Origin: an uncultured bacterium
GTDB taxonomy: Bacteria; Actinomycetota; Actinomycetes; S36-B12; CAIYMF01
Assembly (NCBI GenBank): GCA_903927265.1
Contig: CAIYMF010000308.1
Coordinates: forward strand, 1 to 35,200
DNA: 35,200 nt
Direction of reading: 5' to 3'
The notes under the pieces were generated by a model that saw nothing but the letters and a program-made list of their open reading frames with translations, was not told the DNA's origin and ran no database searches. The translations under genes were made by a program, and so were the position numbers. Position 1 is the stretch's first letter. Each line of letters starts with the position of its first letter. Positions 26,442-35,065 of this stretch are shown piece after piece.

Positions 26442-27083
26442 GTCGGCGAAGGTCAGCGTCGAGACCCAGGTTCGCAGCAGAGCAGCACCTGCATCACCGG
26501 ACTTCTCCGGGTGAAATTGAACGGCCGAGAGTGGACCATTTTCAACCGCGGCAACAAAGGGCTGACCGTGTTCGCTCCACGTCACTTTGGGCGCTCGCAA
26601 CCGGTCGGCTGAGACCTCAAGTTCCCATCGCGTGACCGCGTACGAATGCACGAAATAGAAGCGCTCATCCTCAATTCCGCGAAAGAGCACCGAATCCTTC
26701 GGTGGCCGCACAGTGTTCCACCCCATGTGGGGCAGCACCGGTGCCTCAAGCCGCTCGACAGTGCCGGGCCACTCGCCACAGCCCTGCGTACGTACTCCGT
26801 GCTCGATGCCCCATTCGAACAGCACCTGCATTCCGACACAGATACCCAGAACCGGGCGACTACCTGCCAGGCGCCGTCCGATGAGTTCGTCACCGTGGAC
26901 TGCGCGCAAGCCCTGCATACATGCCTCAAAAGCCCCCACGCCCGGGACCACCAGACCGTCGCATTCAGCGACTGCCCCGCGATCAGCGGTCACAATGACG
27001 TTGGCTCCGGCACGCGCCAACGCGCGTTCGGCCGACCGGAGATTGCCCGATCCATAGTCGAGGACCACGACACGTGGATTCAC
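26439..27083 (-). CDS. hisH: Imidazole glycerol phosphate synthase glutaminase subunit
   Basis: Class I glutamine amidotransferase that feeds ammonia to HisF. From GTG 27083 it has 214 residues: the [13 protein letters not shown] opening, the oxyanion strand [10 protein letters not shown], nucleophile C82 in [12 protein letters not shown], and the catalytic His-Glu pair in [10 protein letters not shown]. The frame stays open to a GTG at 27140, which would add 19 residues not typical of the family. Neither start has a ribosome site, so the true start is uncertain. No hisD, hisC or hisB precedes it here, unlike many actinobacterial his operons. A 15-bp palindrome lies upstream at 27148-27162. 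Confidence 0.95.
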   Translation of the reverse strand: MNPRVVVLDYGSGNLRSAERALARAGANVIVTADRGAVAECDGLVVPGVGAFEACMQGLRAVHGDELIGRRLAGSRPVLGICVGMQVLFEWGIEHGVRTQGCGEWPGTVERLEAPVLPHMGWNTVRPPKDSVLFRGIEDERFYFVHSYAVTRWELEVSADRLRAPKVTWSEHGQPFVAAVENGPLSAVQFHPEKSGDAGAALLRTWVSTLTFAD

Positions 27084-27147
27084 GAGGAAAGGGGTCCAAC
27101 TTCGTCGGCGGGGAAACCGGATACCGGACCACTCCGCCACTGCGTCG

Positions 27148-27162
27148 CTGAATCTGATTCAG
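27148..27162. promoter_or_regulatory. 15-bp palindrome between hisH and the LON-domain gene
   Basis: CTGAATC and GATTCAG arms (7 bp, perfect) flank one base. The right part of the palindrome read on the minus strand (CAGATT) could itself be a -10 for hisH with transcription starting just before GTG 27140. Position and symmetry suit a repressor operator; the binding protein is unknown. Confidence 0.5.
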
Positions 27163-27244
27163 AGTTCGGCAGGTGCGTGTCGCCCAACATGATGAACATT
27201 CTACGGGTGCGGCGAGTTATCGCTCAACGCGCTTCTCCGACGTC

Positions 27245-27250
27245 TACTGT
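27245..27250 (+). promoter_or_regulatory. -10 element for leaderless LON-domain gene
   Basis: TACTGT lies exactly 6 bases before GTG 27257. The intervening GAGGGC is too close to the GTG to serve as a ribosome site. Confidence 0.5.
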
Positions 27251-27256
27251 GAGGGC

Positions 27257-27940
27257 GTGCCCAGCGCAGACACCGACATGATCGCACTGTTCCCCCTCGG
27301 GACCGTGCTCGTTCCTGGTCAGGTCCTGCCCTTGCACGTTTTTGAACCTCGATACAGGCAGTTGGTTCATGACCTCATCGACGCTCCCGATCACCCACGT
27401 CGGGGACGATCATTTGGGGTGGTGTCCATCCGCGCAGGACATGAAGTCGGCGCCAACTCAGCGCGGTCACTGTCCATGGTCGGAACGGCAGCCCGGGTGC
27501 AGACCGTGGAGAAGTACGACGATGGCCGTTACGACATGGTCACTGTCGGAACCGATCGATTTGAAATCAACGAGCTGGACGTCTCCGCCCCCTACCTCCA
27601 AGCGAACGTGACGTGGCTGACCGAGTTCGCAGGAGAGTCGACCGACCCTCTTGTCGCCTCCGTGTCCGAACAGTTTGTCGCCTATCGCGAACGACTTCGC
27701 GACATGCTCGATCCGATTCCCTTTGACTCACTGCCCCACGACCCAATCGAACTGTCCTACCTCGTGGCGACCGCCATGGTGCTCGACCGGGCCGACCGGC
27801 AGACCCTGCTGGAGAAGCCTGACTCAGCAACACGCCTACGCGCTGAGTTGTCGTTGTTGCGGCGCGAATCGGCCCTGGCAGTGCACCTGCCGTCGATTCC
27901 CGCCGGCGATCTGGCCCGCAGCGACGCCAGCCTGAACTAA
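27257..27940 (+). CDS. LON N-terminal (substrate-binding) domain protein, protease domain absent
   Basis: A 227-residue cytoplasmic protein made of the domain that binds substrate in Lon protease. The opening IALFPLGTVLVPGQVLPLHVFEPRYRQL is the standard family block. An FGVVSIRAGHEVG strand and a VGTAARVQTVEKYDDGRY strand follow, then a helical half (EQFVAYRERLRDML, LSYLVATAMVLD). There is no AAA+ or Ser-Lys protease part. Such stand-alone LON proteins are common in bacteria; their role is not established. The start is GTG 27257, 6 bases after a TACTGT -10 element; ATG 27278 is an alternative. It is followed with one base between by the YbaK-type gene. Confidence 0.9.
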   Translation: MPSADTDMIALFPLGTVLVPGQVLPLHVFEPRYRQLVHDLIDAPDHPRRGRSFGVVSIRAGHEVGANSARSLSMVGTAARVQTVEKYDDGRYDMVTVGTDRFEINELDVSAPYLQANVTWLTEFAGESTDPLVASVSEQFVAYRERLRDMLDPIPFDSLPHDPIELSYLVATAMVLDRADRQTLLEKPDSATRLRAELSLLRRESALAVHLPSIPAGDLARSDASLN

Positions 27941-27941
27941 C

Positions 27942-28424
27942 GTGGCAGCGAAAGGCACGCCGGCCACCCGTGCACTGCAGTCGGCACAGGCAGCATTCAC
28001 TCTGCACGAATACGACCACACCTCGAGTTCAGGGGGGTACGGCGAGCATGCAGCCGCCGCACTCGGCATCGACGCACACCGCATCTTCAAGACCCTGATC
28101 GTCACCGTCGACGGCGTGCTCGCAGTGGCCGTCGTGCCGGTTGCCTGCCAACTCGACCTCAAGTCGCTGGCCACAGCGTGCCGCGGTAAGAAGGCAGCCA
28201 TGGCCGACCCCGCAGCCGCCGAGCGCAGTACGGGGTACGTGCGGGGCGGCATGTCACCCCTTGGTCAACGACAACCTCTTCGTACCGTGATCGACAACGA
28301 AGCTCTCCACCACTCGACAATGTTTGTGTCGGCAGGACGCCGAGGGCTTCAAATCGAACTGTCACCGCATGATCTGATTCGACTCACTGCCGCGACCACC
28401 GCCGACATCGGCCGTCAGGACTGA
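27942..28424 (+). CDS. ybaK: YbaK-type aminoacyl-tRNA deacylase (Cys-tRNA(Pro) deacylase)
   Basis: Trans-editing enzyme that hydrolyses cysteine wrongly attached to tRNA-Pro, released by prolyl-tRNA synthetase. The 160-residue protein is the complete single-domain family length. The conserved lysine is K50 in HRIFKTLIV; a KKAAMADP helix and the glycine-rich YVRGGMSPLGQRQ block are present, followed by LQIELSPHDLI. Its GTG lies one base after the LON-gene stop, so the two form an operon. The 3' end overlaps the convergent membrane-protein gene by 10 bases. A Thr- or Ala-tRNA specificity cannot be excluded from sequence alone. Confidence 0.93.
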   Translation: MAAKGTPATRALQSAQAAFTLHEYDHTSSSGGYGEHAAAALGIDAHRIFKTLIVTVDGVLAVAVVPVACQLDLKSLATACRGKKAAMADPAAAERSTGYVRGGMSPLGQRQPLRTVIDNEALHHSTMFVSAGRRGLQIELSPHDLIRLTAATTADIGRQD

Positions 28425-28888
28425 TCGTCACCATCGGCGACGAACTCGGACACTTCGGCGGATACGTACTCAGCCGAAGCCGATTCGGCTTCGAGTCCGT
28501 AGGAGACGCCCAGTGCGACCAACGAGATCAGCCCGCCCACCGACCACGCTAACAACACGGGAAGGGCGCGTACTTCGGCTTGGCCGAGCAGTACTCCCAC
28601 GCCTAACGCCACGACCGACCCGCACAGACCTCCGACCACCACACCGACAATGAGTGCGATGCCATTGTGGCGTTGCATTCGAGCGACGACCAGCGCCGCG
28701 GTCATGCCGGTGAGGATTGTCACCAGAGCGAACATCGCGTCAGCAGCAATCGCCAACTGCGGCTCAACGTGGATGTCGGCGGCCGACGGGGCGATGAGGG
28801 ACCAGAGAATGCCCACCGGAATTCCGAGCAGGATCATTCCGATGACGACAATGCCGGCGACACGCCAGGGGCTTCGGGTAACCGGCAC
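28415..28888 (-). CDS. Four-helix membrane protein, possibly DUF2567-like
   Basis: A 157-residue protein with four hydrophobic segments (about 9-33, 46-68, 77-102 and 108-131). It has an N-terminal VTRSPWRVAG opening and an acidic, Ser/Ala/Glu-rich cytoplasmic tail (EAESASAEYVSAEVSEF). The topology and first two segments resemble actinobacterial DUF2567 proteins, but I am not certain of the family. Its GTG overlaps the dnaE stop by one base (TAGTG), so it is likely the last gene of the dnaE transcript. Function unknown. Confidence 0.75.
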   Translation of the reverse strand: MPVTRSPWRVAGIVVIGMILLGIPVGILWSLIAPSAADIHVEPQLAIAADAMFALVTILTGMTAALVVARMQRHNGIALIVGVVVGGLCGSVVALGVGVLLGQAEVRALPVLLAWSVGGLISLVALGVSYGLEAESASAEYVSAEVSEFVADGDDQS

Positions 28889-31800
28889 TAGAGGCAGCTC
28901 GGTCCGAGGAGAGCCTTGAGATCGCCGAACAGTGAGGAATCGGCGGTAACTCGCAGCCGATCATCGAGCCGCAGCAGGGTGGTGCGAGGACCATTGGTGA
29001 GTCGCAACTGCACCTCCGTGGTTCCCGGATGGGTCGCCAGCACCTCCTTGAGCCTTTCGACGAGCGGCGGGGTGCACCTCGCGGTGGCCATCGTGACCAC
29101 CACCGGACCTCGCGGACCCTCTGACAGGTCGGGAACGGTGACTTCAAGGGCTACCAACCGCGGCGACTCTTCCTCTCGCCGATCGAGGCGGCCCCTGACG
29201 ACGATGACCGAGTCGGGGGTGAGGTGCGGGCCAACCGCGGCGAAGGTCTGGGGAAACACCATCACCTCAACCGAACCCTCGAGGTCCTCAAGCGAGACGA
29301 TGGCCCACCGCGCGCCGCTTGACTTGGTGGTCTTGAACGACACGGCGGTCACCAAGCCACCCACGCTGACGACCTGCCCATCGGCCCGGTCATCAGAATG
29401 AAGGGCTGCGACAGTGCAGTCGGTGGATTGAGCCAGCACATGTTCGACCCCCATCAGAGGGTGGTCACTCACGTAGAGACCGAGCATCTCGCGCTCGGCC
29501 GACAACAACATCGACTTCTCCCACTCCCCGACAGGGATAGTGAGGGCTAGGCCGACTCCCGGCGCTGTGTCGGGTTCGGCATCGGCAAACAGGTCGAACT
29601 GTCCGACAGCCTCGGCCCGCTTCGTCTCGAGGACCGCATCGACTGCTTCGGCGTGAACCGACACCAGTCCACGACGAGTGTGGCCAAGGGAGTCGAATGC
29701 GCCGGCTTTGATGAGCGACTCAATGACTCGCTTGTTGCACACGATGGCGTCAACCTTGGCAAGGAATTCAGGGAAGTCACTAAATCGACCTTTTGATGTA
29801 CGTGAGTCGATCAGCGAATCAACAACCGTGGTTCCCACATTGCGAATCGCGGACAGTCCGAACCGAATGTCCGTGCCAACGGGGGTGAAGTCGGACTGCG
29901 ACTCATTGACATCCGGAGGCAACACCTTGATACCCATGTGGCGACACTCGGCCAGATATACCGCCGACTTGTCTTTGTCGTCTTTCACGCTGGTGAGCAA
30001 CGCGGCCATGTATTCGGCCGGGTAGTTGGCTTTAAGGAATGCCGTCCAATACGAAACAAGTCCGTACCCCGCAGTGTGTGCCTTATTGAATGCGTAGTCG
30101 GAGAACGGGACAAGCACTTCCCACAACGTTCGAATGGCGCCTTCGGAGTAACCGTTTGCCTTCATTCCTTCACTGAATGGAACGAATTCGGCGTCGAGGA
30201 TCTCCTTCTTCTTCTTACCCATCGCACGGCGCAGGAGATCGGCCTGACCCAGTGTGTAACCGGCCAGTTTCTGGGCGATCGCCATGACCTGTTCTTGGTA
30301 CACGATGAGCCCGAAACTCTCACCAAGGATTTCTTCCAGAGGCTCAGCGAGTTCCGGATGCAACGCAACGATCGGCTTGCGGCCGTTCTTGCGATCGGCG
30401 TAATCATTGTGCGCGTTGGCACCCATGGGCCCGGGTCGGTACAGCGCAAGCACGGCCGAAATGTCATCGAATTTGTCGGGCACCATCGAACGCAAGAGCG
30501 AACGCATCGGACCACCGTCGAGCTGGAATACACCCAGGGTGTCACCACGAGCCAACAGTTCGTAAGTGGTGGCGTCGTCGAGAGTGAGCTCTTCGAGCAC
30601 GATGGTCTCGCCACGGTTTGAGGCGATGCTGGCAAGACAGTCATCGAGAACCGTCAGGTTGCGCAGGCCGAGGAAGTCCATTTTGAGTAGGCCGAGAGAC
30701 TCGCATGCGCCCATGTCGAACTGGGTAATGACCGCACCATCTTGATCGCGCCGCCACAATGGCACGACGTCGATCAAGGGCTCACGGCACAGGATGACAC
30801 CCGCCGCGTGCACACCAGGTTGGCGCTTGAGCCCTTCAATACCGCGTGCGGTGTCGACCACCTCGCGCACTTCGGCTTCCGCCTCGTACAGTGCACGGAA
30901 TTCGGCCGCCTCGCCGTGACGGGGGTCGTTGGTATCGAATACGCCGGCCAAGCTGATGTCTTTGCCCATGACAGCCGGGGGCATCGCCTTGGTGATGCGA
31001 TCACCGAGTGAATACGGGTGACCGAGGGCCCGGGCCGAGTCTTTGATAGCAGCCTTGGCCTTGATGGAACCATACGTCACGATCTGCGCCACATGCGTTT
31101 CGCCGTACTTCTCGGTGGCATAGCGAATCATGTCGGCGCGACGACGATCGTCAAAGTCGATATCAATATCGGGCATCGAAATGCGTTCAGGGTTCAAGAA
31201 GCGTTCGAACAGGAGTCCGTGCTTGATCGGGTCGAGTTCAGTGATACCCAACGCCCACGCAATGATCGCGCCTGCCGCTGACCCTCGACCGGGGCCGACG
31301 CGAATGCCGTTCTCCTTGGCATGGCGCACCAGATCGGCCACGACCAAGAAGTACCCCGGGAATCCCATCTGAATGATGACGCCGACTTCGTACTCGGCCT
31401 GCACTTGGTGTGACGCAGGAACGGGGTTGGGCGCGAATCGACGGGCCAGGCCGCGCTCAACTTCTTCGATGAGCCAGGACTGTTCGGTGTGACCCTCAGG
31501 CACCGTGAACTGCGGCATCAGGTTGGCGCCTTCAGCGAACGACACCTCGCATCGCTCCGCGATCAGCAGCGTGTTATCGCATGCCTCGGGCAATTCGCGC
31601 CACACCTCGCGCATCTCGGCCGCGGTCTTGAGATAGAAGTCGCGCCCGTCGAACCTGAAGCGATTCGGGTCGTCCATGGTGGAGCGGGTACCGATACACA
31701 GCAAGACATCGTGCATCTCGGCCTCACCGGGATACACGTAGTGCAGGTCGTTGGTGGCCACGAGTGGCAGGTCGAGAGCCCGGGCCAACCGCAGCAGGTC

Positions 31801-32424
31801 TTCACGGTGACGACGCTCAATGTCGAGCCCGTGGTCCATCAATTCGCAGAAGAAGTTGCCCGGTCCGAGAATGTCGCGGAAGTCAGCGGCAGCCTCGACT
31901 GCGCGGTCGTAATTACCGGCTTGCAGCCATCGATTCACTTCACCGCTGGGACAACCGGTCGTGGCGATGAGTCCGGATCCGTACGTCTCAAGCAGTTCAC
32001 GGTCGAATCGAGGCTTGTAGTAGTAGCCCTCGAGGCTGGCCAAGCTCGACAGTCGGAAGAGGTTGTGCATGCCCGCCGTGGTTTCGGCTAGGAGGGTCAT
32101 GTGCGTGTAGTTCTGCTTACCTCGACCCGCCGACGCCTCATCGCCTAGGCGATTATCTCCGACACCACCGAAGTCGAACGGTCCTCGCGTCTTGCGTCCC
32201 TGAGGCGCGTAGTACCCCTCCATACCGATGATCGGCTTGACTCCGCCGGCCGTCGCTTTCTTCCAGAATTCATAAGCGCCGTAGAGGTTTCCGTGATCGG
32301 TCACCGCCACCGCTGGCATACCCTGCCGGCCGGCTTCCTTCACGAGATCGCCGAGGCGCGCAGCTCCGTCGAGCATCGAATACTCGGAATGGACGTGCAA
32401 GTGCACGAAACCGTCGTCAGCCAC
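28888..32424 (-). CDS. dnaE: DNA polymerase III alpha subunit (DnaE1), replicative polymerase
   Basis: Main chromosomal replicase. From GTG 32424 it has 1178 residues. The N-terminal PHP domain has FVHLHVHSEYSMLDG (H10, H12, D19), H44 in AVTDHGN, a TTGCPSGE cysteine and the NDLHYV aspartate and histidine, so all visible metal ligands of the mycobacterial PHP exonuclease appear kept. The polymerase core has MPDIDIDFDDRRR with D419 and D421. A thumb and fingers region, helix-hairpin-helix and an OB-fold C-terminus (VVSVGGLVTAVSF) follow. GGAGG stands 5 bases before the GTG. The frame is open 27 codons further upstream, but the ribosome site decides the start. Confidence 0.98.
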   Translation of the reverse strand: MADDGFVHLHVHSEYSMLDGAARLGDLVKEAGRQGMPAVAVTDHGNLYGAYEFWKKATAGGVKPIIGMEGYYAPQGRKTRGPFDFGGVGDNRLGDEASAGRGKQNYTHMTLLAETTAGMHNLFRLSSLASLEGYYYKPRFDRELLETYGSGLIATTGCPSGEVNRWLQAGNYDRAVEAAADFRDILGPGNFFCELMDHGLDIERRHREDLLRLARALDLPLVATNDLHYVYPGEAEMHDVLLCIGTRSTMDDPNRFRFDGRDFYLKTAAEMREVWRELPEACDNTLLIAERCEVSFAEGANLMPQFTVPEGHTEQSWLIEEVERGLARRFAPNPVPASHQVQAEYEVGVIIQMGFPGYFLVVADLVRHAKENGIRVGPGRGSAAGAIIAWALGITELDPIKHGLLFERFLNPERISMPDIDIDFDDRRRADMIRYATEKYGETHVAQIVTYGSIKAKAAIKDSARALGHPYSLGDRITKAMPPAVMGKDISLAGVFDTNDPRHGEAAEFRALYEAEAEVREVVDTARGIEGLKRQPGVHAAGVILCREPLIDVVPLWRRDQDGAVITQFDMGACESLGLLKMDFLGLRNLTVLDDCLASIASNRGETIVLEELTLDDATTYELLARGDTLGVFQLDGGPMRSLLRSMVPDKFDDISAVLALYRPGPMGANAHNDYADRKNGRKPIVALHPELAEPLEEILGESFGLIVYQEQVMAIAQKLAGYTLGQADLLRRAMGKKKKEILDAEFVPFSEGMKANGYSEGAIRTLWEVLVPFSDYAFNKAHTAGYGLVSYWTAFLKANYPAEYMAALLTSVKDDKDKSAVYLAECRHMGIKVLPPDVNESQSDFTPVGTDIRFGLSAIRNVGTTVVDSLIDSRTSKGRFSDFPEFLAKVDAIVCNKRVIESLIKAGAFDSLGHTRRGLVSVHAEAVDAVLETKRAEAVGQFDLFADAEPDTAPGVGLALTIPVGEWEKSMLLSAEREMLGLYVSDHPLMGVEHVLAQSTDCTVAALHSDDRADGQVVSVGGLVTAVSFKTTKSSGARWAIVSLEDLEGSVEVMVFPQTFAAVGPHLTPDSVIVVRGRLDRREEESPRLVALEVTVPDLSEGPRGPVVVTMATARCTPPLVERLKEVLATHPGTTEVQLRLTNGPRTTLLRLDDRLRVTADSSLFGDLKALLGPSCL

Positions 32425-32470
32425 AGCACCTCCCCAATTACCGAGCCCCGTGAGGGACCTACTGCATCGT

Positions 32471-32489
32471 GTTGGGTCTGCAGCCCAAC
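32471..32489 (-). other. RNA hairpin in the dnaE leader
   Basis: GTTGGG and CCCAAC arms (6 bp, perfect) flank a 7-base loop, 47 bases before the dnaE start. No T-tract follows, so it is more likely a leader structure than a terminator. Confidence 0.35.
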
Positions 32490-32538
32490 TCATGATCACT
32501 GCCACTGGAACGGGGGAAGGTACGTTCAGCGGGATTCC

Positions 32539-32544
32539 AGACTA
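32539..32544 (-). promoter_or_regulatory. Candidate -10 element of dnaE
   Basis: Minus-strand TAGTCT followed by GG, as before lspA and the DUF2752 gene. It would give a dnaE leader of about 105-110 bases that contains the 32471-32489 hairpin. Confidence 0.35.
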
Positions 32545-32559
32545 GTCGGCTCCTCCGAC
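32545..32559 (-). other. Hairpin after the aldo/keto reductase gene
   Basis: GTCGG and CCGAC arms (5 bp) around a 5-base loop, about 40 bases past the reductase stop and directly before the candidate dnaE -10. No T-tract, so at best a weak terminator. Confidence 0.25.
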
Positions 32560-32596
32560 ACCGCTGTCCCGCGACACCCCCGCCGTGAGGTGGGTC

Positions 32597-33508
32597 TCAG
32601 CTGCTGAGCGCGTTGAGAGCGGCCACGGCCTCGGCAGGCAGCCGGACGTCCGCGGCAGCGACGTTTTCCTCGAGGTGGGCAATCGATGAGGTACCCGGAA
32701 TGGGCAGGATGGCGGGCGATCGAGCCAGTAGCCACGCGAGGGCCACCTGAGAAGGCGGAAGCCCCATCGACGCAACGATCGCCATGAATCGCGCCGCCAC
32801 ATCATCGGTCGTCTCGTTCGGGCTACCGCCCGGCGCCTCTCCACCCGCGAGCGGACCTGCACCCACGGGGAACCAAGGGATCAATACCCGTCCCGTCGCC
32901 TCACAGTGATCGACGAGAGCCTCACTGGCCCGGTTCGTCACGTTGTAGAGGTTCTGCACGCTGACCACCGGCACGATGGCGGCAAACTGCTCAAGCTGTT
33001 CAACGCCCACTTCCGACAGGCCCACGTGCCGAATCTTTCCTGCTGCCACCATGTCGGCCGCGAATCCTGCTTGGTCTTCCAGCGGCACCGTGGGATCGAT
33101 GCGGTGTAACTGCCAGAGGTCGATGCGCTCGACTCCCAGTGCCCGTAAGGACAGTTCGAGCGTGTGCTTCAAGTACTTCGGGTGGCCAATGGGAAACCAC
33201 TCGTGCGGACCCTGCCGAGTGAGCCCACCTTTGGTGGCCACCAGCACGCCGTCGTAGGGATGGAGCGCTTCGCGAATGAGTTCCTCGGACGTACCGGGGC
33301 CATAGGAGTCGGCTGTATCGATGAAGTTGACCCCGAGCTCGACAGCTCGCCGCAGCACCGCCACCGCCGCGACCGGATCGGCCGGATGCCCCCAAATGCC
33401 GGGACCGGTGATGCGCATCGCGCCATAACCCATGCGGTGCACCGCCATCGGGTCGTTGCTAGTGGGAGCGAGGACGACAGAGCCTGCGGCGGCAGCGGGG
33501 AGGGTCAT
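32597..33508 (-). CDS. Aldo/keto reductase family oxidoreductase
   Basis: NADPH-dependent reductase of carbonyl compounds with a 303-residue barrel. The catalytic tetrad is visible: D64 and Y69 in NFIDTADSYGPG, K93 in VATKGG and H135 in WQLHRID. The C-terminal cofactor block ILPIPGTSSIAHLEEN binds the adenosine phosphate in this family. Substrate is unknown; it resembles the general stress or xenobiotic-type bacterial enzymes. ATG 33508 follows a GGGGG run that may act as a weak ribosome site, 9 bases after the pseudouridine synthase stop. It probably lies in an lspA-rluD-reductase operon leading to dnaE. Confidence 0.92.
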   Translation of the reverse strand: MTLPAAAAGSVVLAPTSNDPMAVHRMGYGAMRITGPGIWGHPADPVAAVAVLRRAVELGVNFIDTADSYGPGTSEELIREALHPYDGVLVATKGGLTRQGPHEWFPIGHPKYLKHTLELSLRALGVERIDLWQLHRIDPTVPLEDQAGFAADMVAAGKIRHVGLSEVGVEQLEQFAAIVPVVSVQNLYNVTNRASEALVDHCEATGRVLIPWFPVGAGPLAGGEAPGGSPNETTDDVAARFMAIVASMGLPPSQVALAWLLARSPAILPIPGTSSIAHLEENVAAADVRLPAEAVAALNALSS

Positions 33509-33517
33509 GCCCCCATC

Positions 33518-34447
33518 TCACACCCCATCGGCCAGCAGCGCCAACGAGGTCCGCAAATCATCGGGGTAGTCGCTGCGGAATTCAACCGGCTGCCCGGTCA
33601 CGGGATGCTCGAAGGCAAGCCTGACGGCGTGGAGCCACTGGCGGGTGAGTCGAAGCCGCCCCGCGAGCACCGGATCGGCACCGTAGGTGAGATCGCCGAC
33701 GCAGGGGTGCCGAAGTGCCGAGAGGTGCACCCGAATCTGATGGGTCCGCCCGGTTTCGAGCCCGATCGTCAACAAGCTTGCGTGCGGAAACGCTTCGAGG
33801 GTTTCGTAATGCGTGATGCTCGCACGCCCATTGGCAACAACGGCAAACCGGTGATCGGCCGTGGGGTGACGATCAATGGGCGCATCGATGGTGCCCGCCA
33901 ACGGATCGAGCAGACCTTGCGCGATCGTGTGGTACTCCTTGTCGACACGGCGTTCCTTGAAAGCACGTTTGAGTTCGCTGTAGGCGGTCTCGCTCTTCGC
34001 CACCACCATCAAGCCACTCGTTCCCACATCAAGTCGATGAACGACTCCTTGACGCTCAGCCGCACCTGAGGTGCTGATCGTGTATCCGGCGCCCGCCAAA
34101 CCCCCGACGACTGTTGACCCTGTCCAACCCGGGCTCGGGTGGGCCGCTACACCCGACGGCTTGTCGACCACCACGATGTCGGGGTCGTCGTAGACCACCA
34201 CGAGTCCGTCGATGAGTTCGGGAACGATGACCGGTCCCGTTGCGGGACCTGGCATATCGATTTCAAGCCATTGCCCGCCCAACACGCGCTGGGATTTGAG
34301 TGCGGTGCTGCCGTCGACGAACACGCCACCAGCACCGATGAGGTCTGCCGCAGCTGTTCGTGAGAGACCAGTGAGGCGAGCTACTGCCGCATCAAGTCGC
34401 TCGCCTTCAAGACCGTCAGGCACCGGCAAGGACCGCTGCTCACCCAC
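33518..34447 (-). CDS. rluD: RluA/RluD-family pseudouridine synthase
   Basis: Converts selected uridines, most likely in 23S rRNA, to pseudouridine. The 309-residue protein has an N-terminal S4 RNA-binding domain (about 13-65: [16 protein letters not shown] and GVFVDG) and the RluA catalytic domain. The catalytic aspartate is D140 in [17 protein letters not shown]; the tyrosine is in [11 protein letters not shown], and the [22 protein letters not shown] block follows. It begins with GTG three bases after the lspA stop. The lspA-rluD-dnaE order is a familiar actinobacterial arrangement. The gene symbol is by family; the exact target site is not provable here. Confidence 0.93.
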   Translation of the reverse strand: MGEQRSLPVPDGLEGERLDAAVARLTGLSRTAAADLIGAGGVFVDGSTALKSQRVLGGQWLEIDMPGPATGPVIVPELIDGLVVVYDDPDIVVVDKPSGVAAHPSPGWTGSTVVGGLAGAGYTISTSGAAERQGVVHRLDVGTSGLMVVAKSETAYSELKRAFKERRVDKEYHTIAQGLLDPLAGTIDAPIDRHPTADHRFAVVANGRASITHYETLEAFPHASLLTIGLETGRTHQIRVHLSALRHPCVGDLTYGADPVLAGRLRLTRQWLHAVRLAFEHPVTGQPVEFRSDYPDDLRTSLALLADGV

Positions 34448-34450
34448 GGG

Positions 34451-35023
34451 TCAGGCCCCGCTTGCTGGTGCCGAACCCGCATCGCTGACTGAACGGCGAC
34501 CATCAACTTCAACGCCACGGAACGCCAAGATCACCATGAGTACTGCCGAACCCACAATGCTCATGTCGGCCACATTGAACACCGGCCAGTGGGGAAGTTG
34601 AATGAAGTCAACGACGAAGCCTCGCCCCACTCCCGGTTGCCGCGTGAGTCGGTCGATGAGATTTCCGAGCGCTCCACCGAGCAGGCCACCCAGCGCGATC
34701 GCCCACCCCACACTGCCCAACTTGCTGGCCGTTCGAACAATGACGGCGGCCACAACGACAGCCAACAGGCTGAAGATGACGGTGAAGCCGGCGCCCAAAC
34801 TGAAAGCCGCGCCCGTGTTTTCGGTGTAGTTGAGTTGCAGCCACTCGCCCAGAATTTTCACCGGAGGTTGGTTGCGAAGGTTCGCGATCGCCCATGCCTT
34901 GCTGAGTTGATCGAGCACGATCACCAGGGCGGCAACTGCCAAGGTGACACCCAGCAGTCGGTGCGATCGCGCTTTCGGCACCGGAGGCGGTGATGCCACG
35001 GGGGCGTCATCGAGTTCGGTCAT
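34451..35023 (-). CDS. lspA: Lipoprotein signal peptidase (signal peptidase II)
   Basis: Membrane aspartic protease that removes the signal peptide of prolipoproteins after Lgt has modified them. The 190-residue protein has four membrane segments and a short cytoplasmic N-terminal tail rich in proline. Family motifs are LNYTENTGAAFS, GGALGNLIDRL with catalytic D124, and FVVDFI...FNVADMSI with catalytic D153. The C-terminal 20 residues are a charged tail. The ATG has no ribosome site; TAGTCT lies exactly 6 bases upstream, so a leaderless message is likely. It leads the rluD and reductase genes and follows a TraR/DksA gene by 42 bases. Confidence 0.97.
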   Translation of the reverse strand: MTELDDAPVASPPPVPKARSHRLLGVTLAVAALVIVLDQLSKAWAIANLRNQPPVKILGEWLQLNYTENTGAAFSLGAGFTVIFSLLAVVVAAVIVRTASKLGSVGWAIALGGLLGGALGNLIDRLTRQPGVGRGFVVDFIQLPHWPVFNVADMSIVGSAVLMVILAFRGVEVDGRRSVSDAGSAPASGA

Positions 35024-35029
35024 GACACC

Positions 35030-35035
35030 AGACTA
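35030..35035 (-). promoter_or_regulatory. -10 element for leaderless lspA
   Basis: Minus-strand TAGTCT is 6 bases before ATG 35023. It lies in a 12-mer (35026-35037) identical to the one before the DUF2752 gene. The upstream -35 region is very GC-rich and not recognisable. Confidence 0.55.
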
Positions 35036-35065
35036 CGGTTCCCGCGGCGAGCCCCGGGACGCGCG

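Noticed and set aside
27084-27147. tRNA-like fragment upstream of hisH
   Set aside because: A GC-rich stretch briefly resembled a tRNA D-arm, but no acceptor stem, anticodon arm or TTCGA loop could be found.
33164-34069. 301-codon open frame on the plus strand across the reductase and pseudouridine synthase genes
   Set aside because: Spans the junction of two well-supported minus-strand genes; an antisense artefact of high GC.
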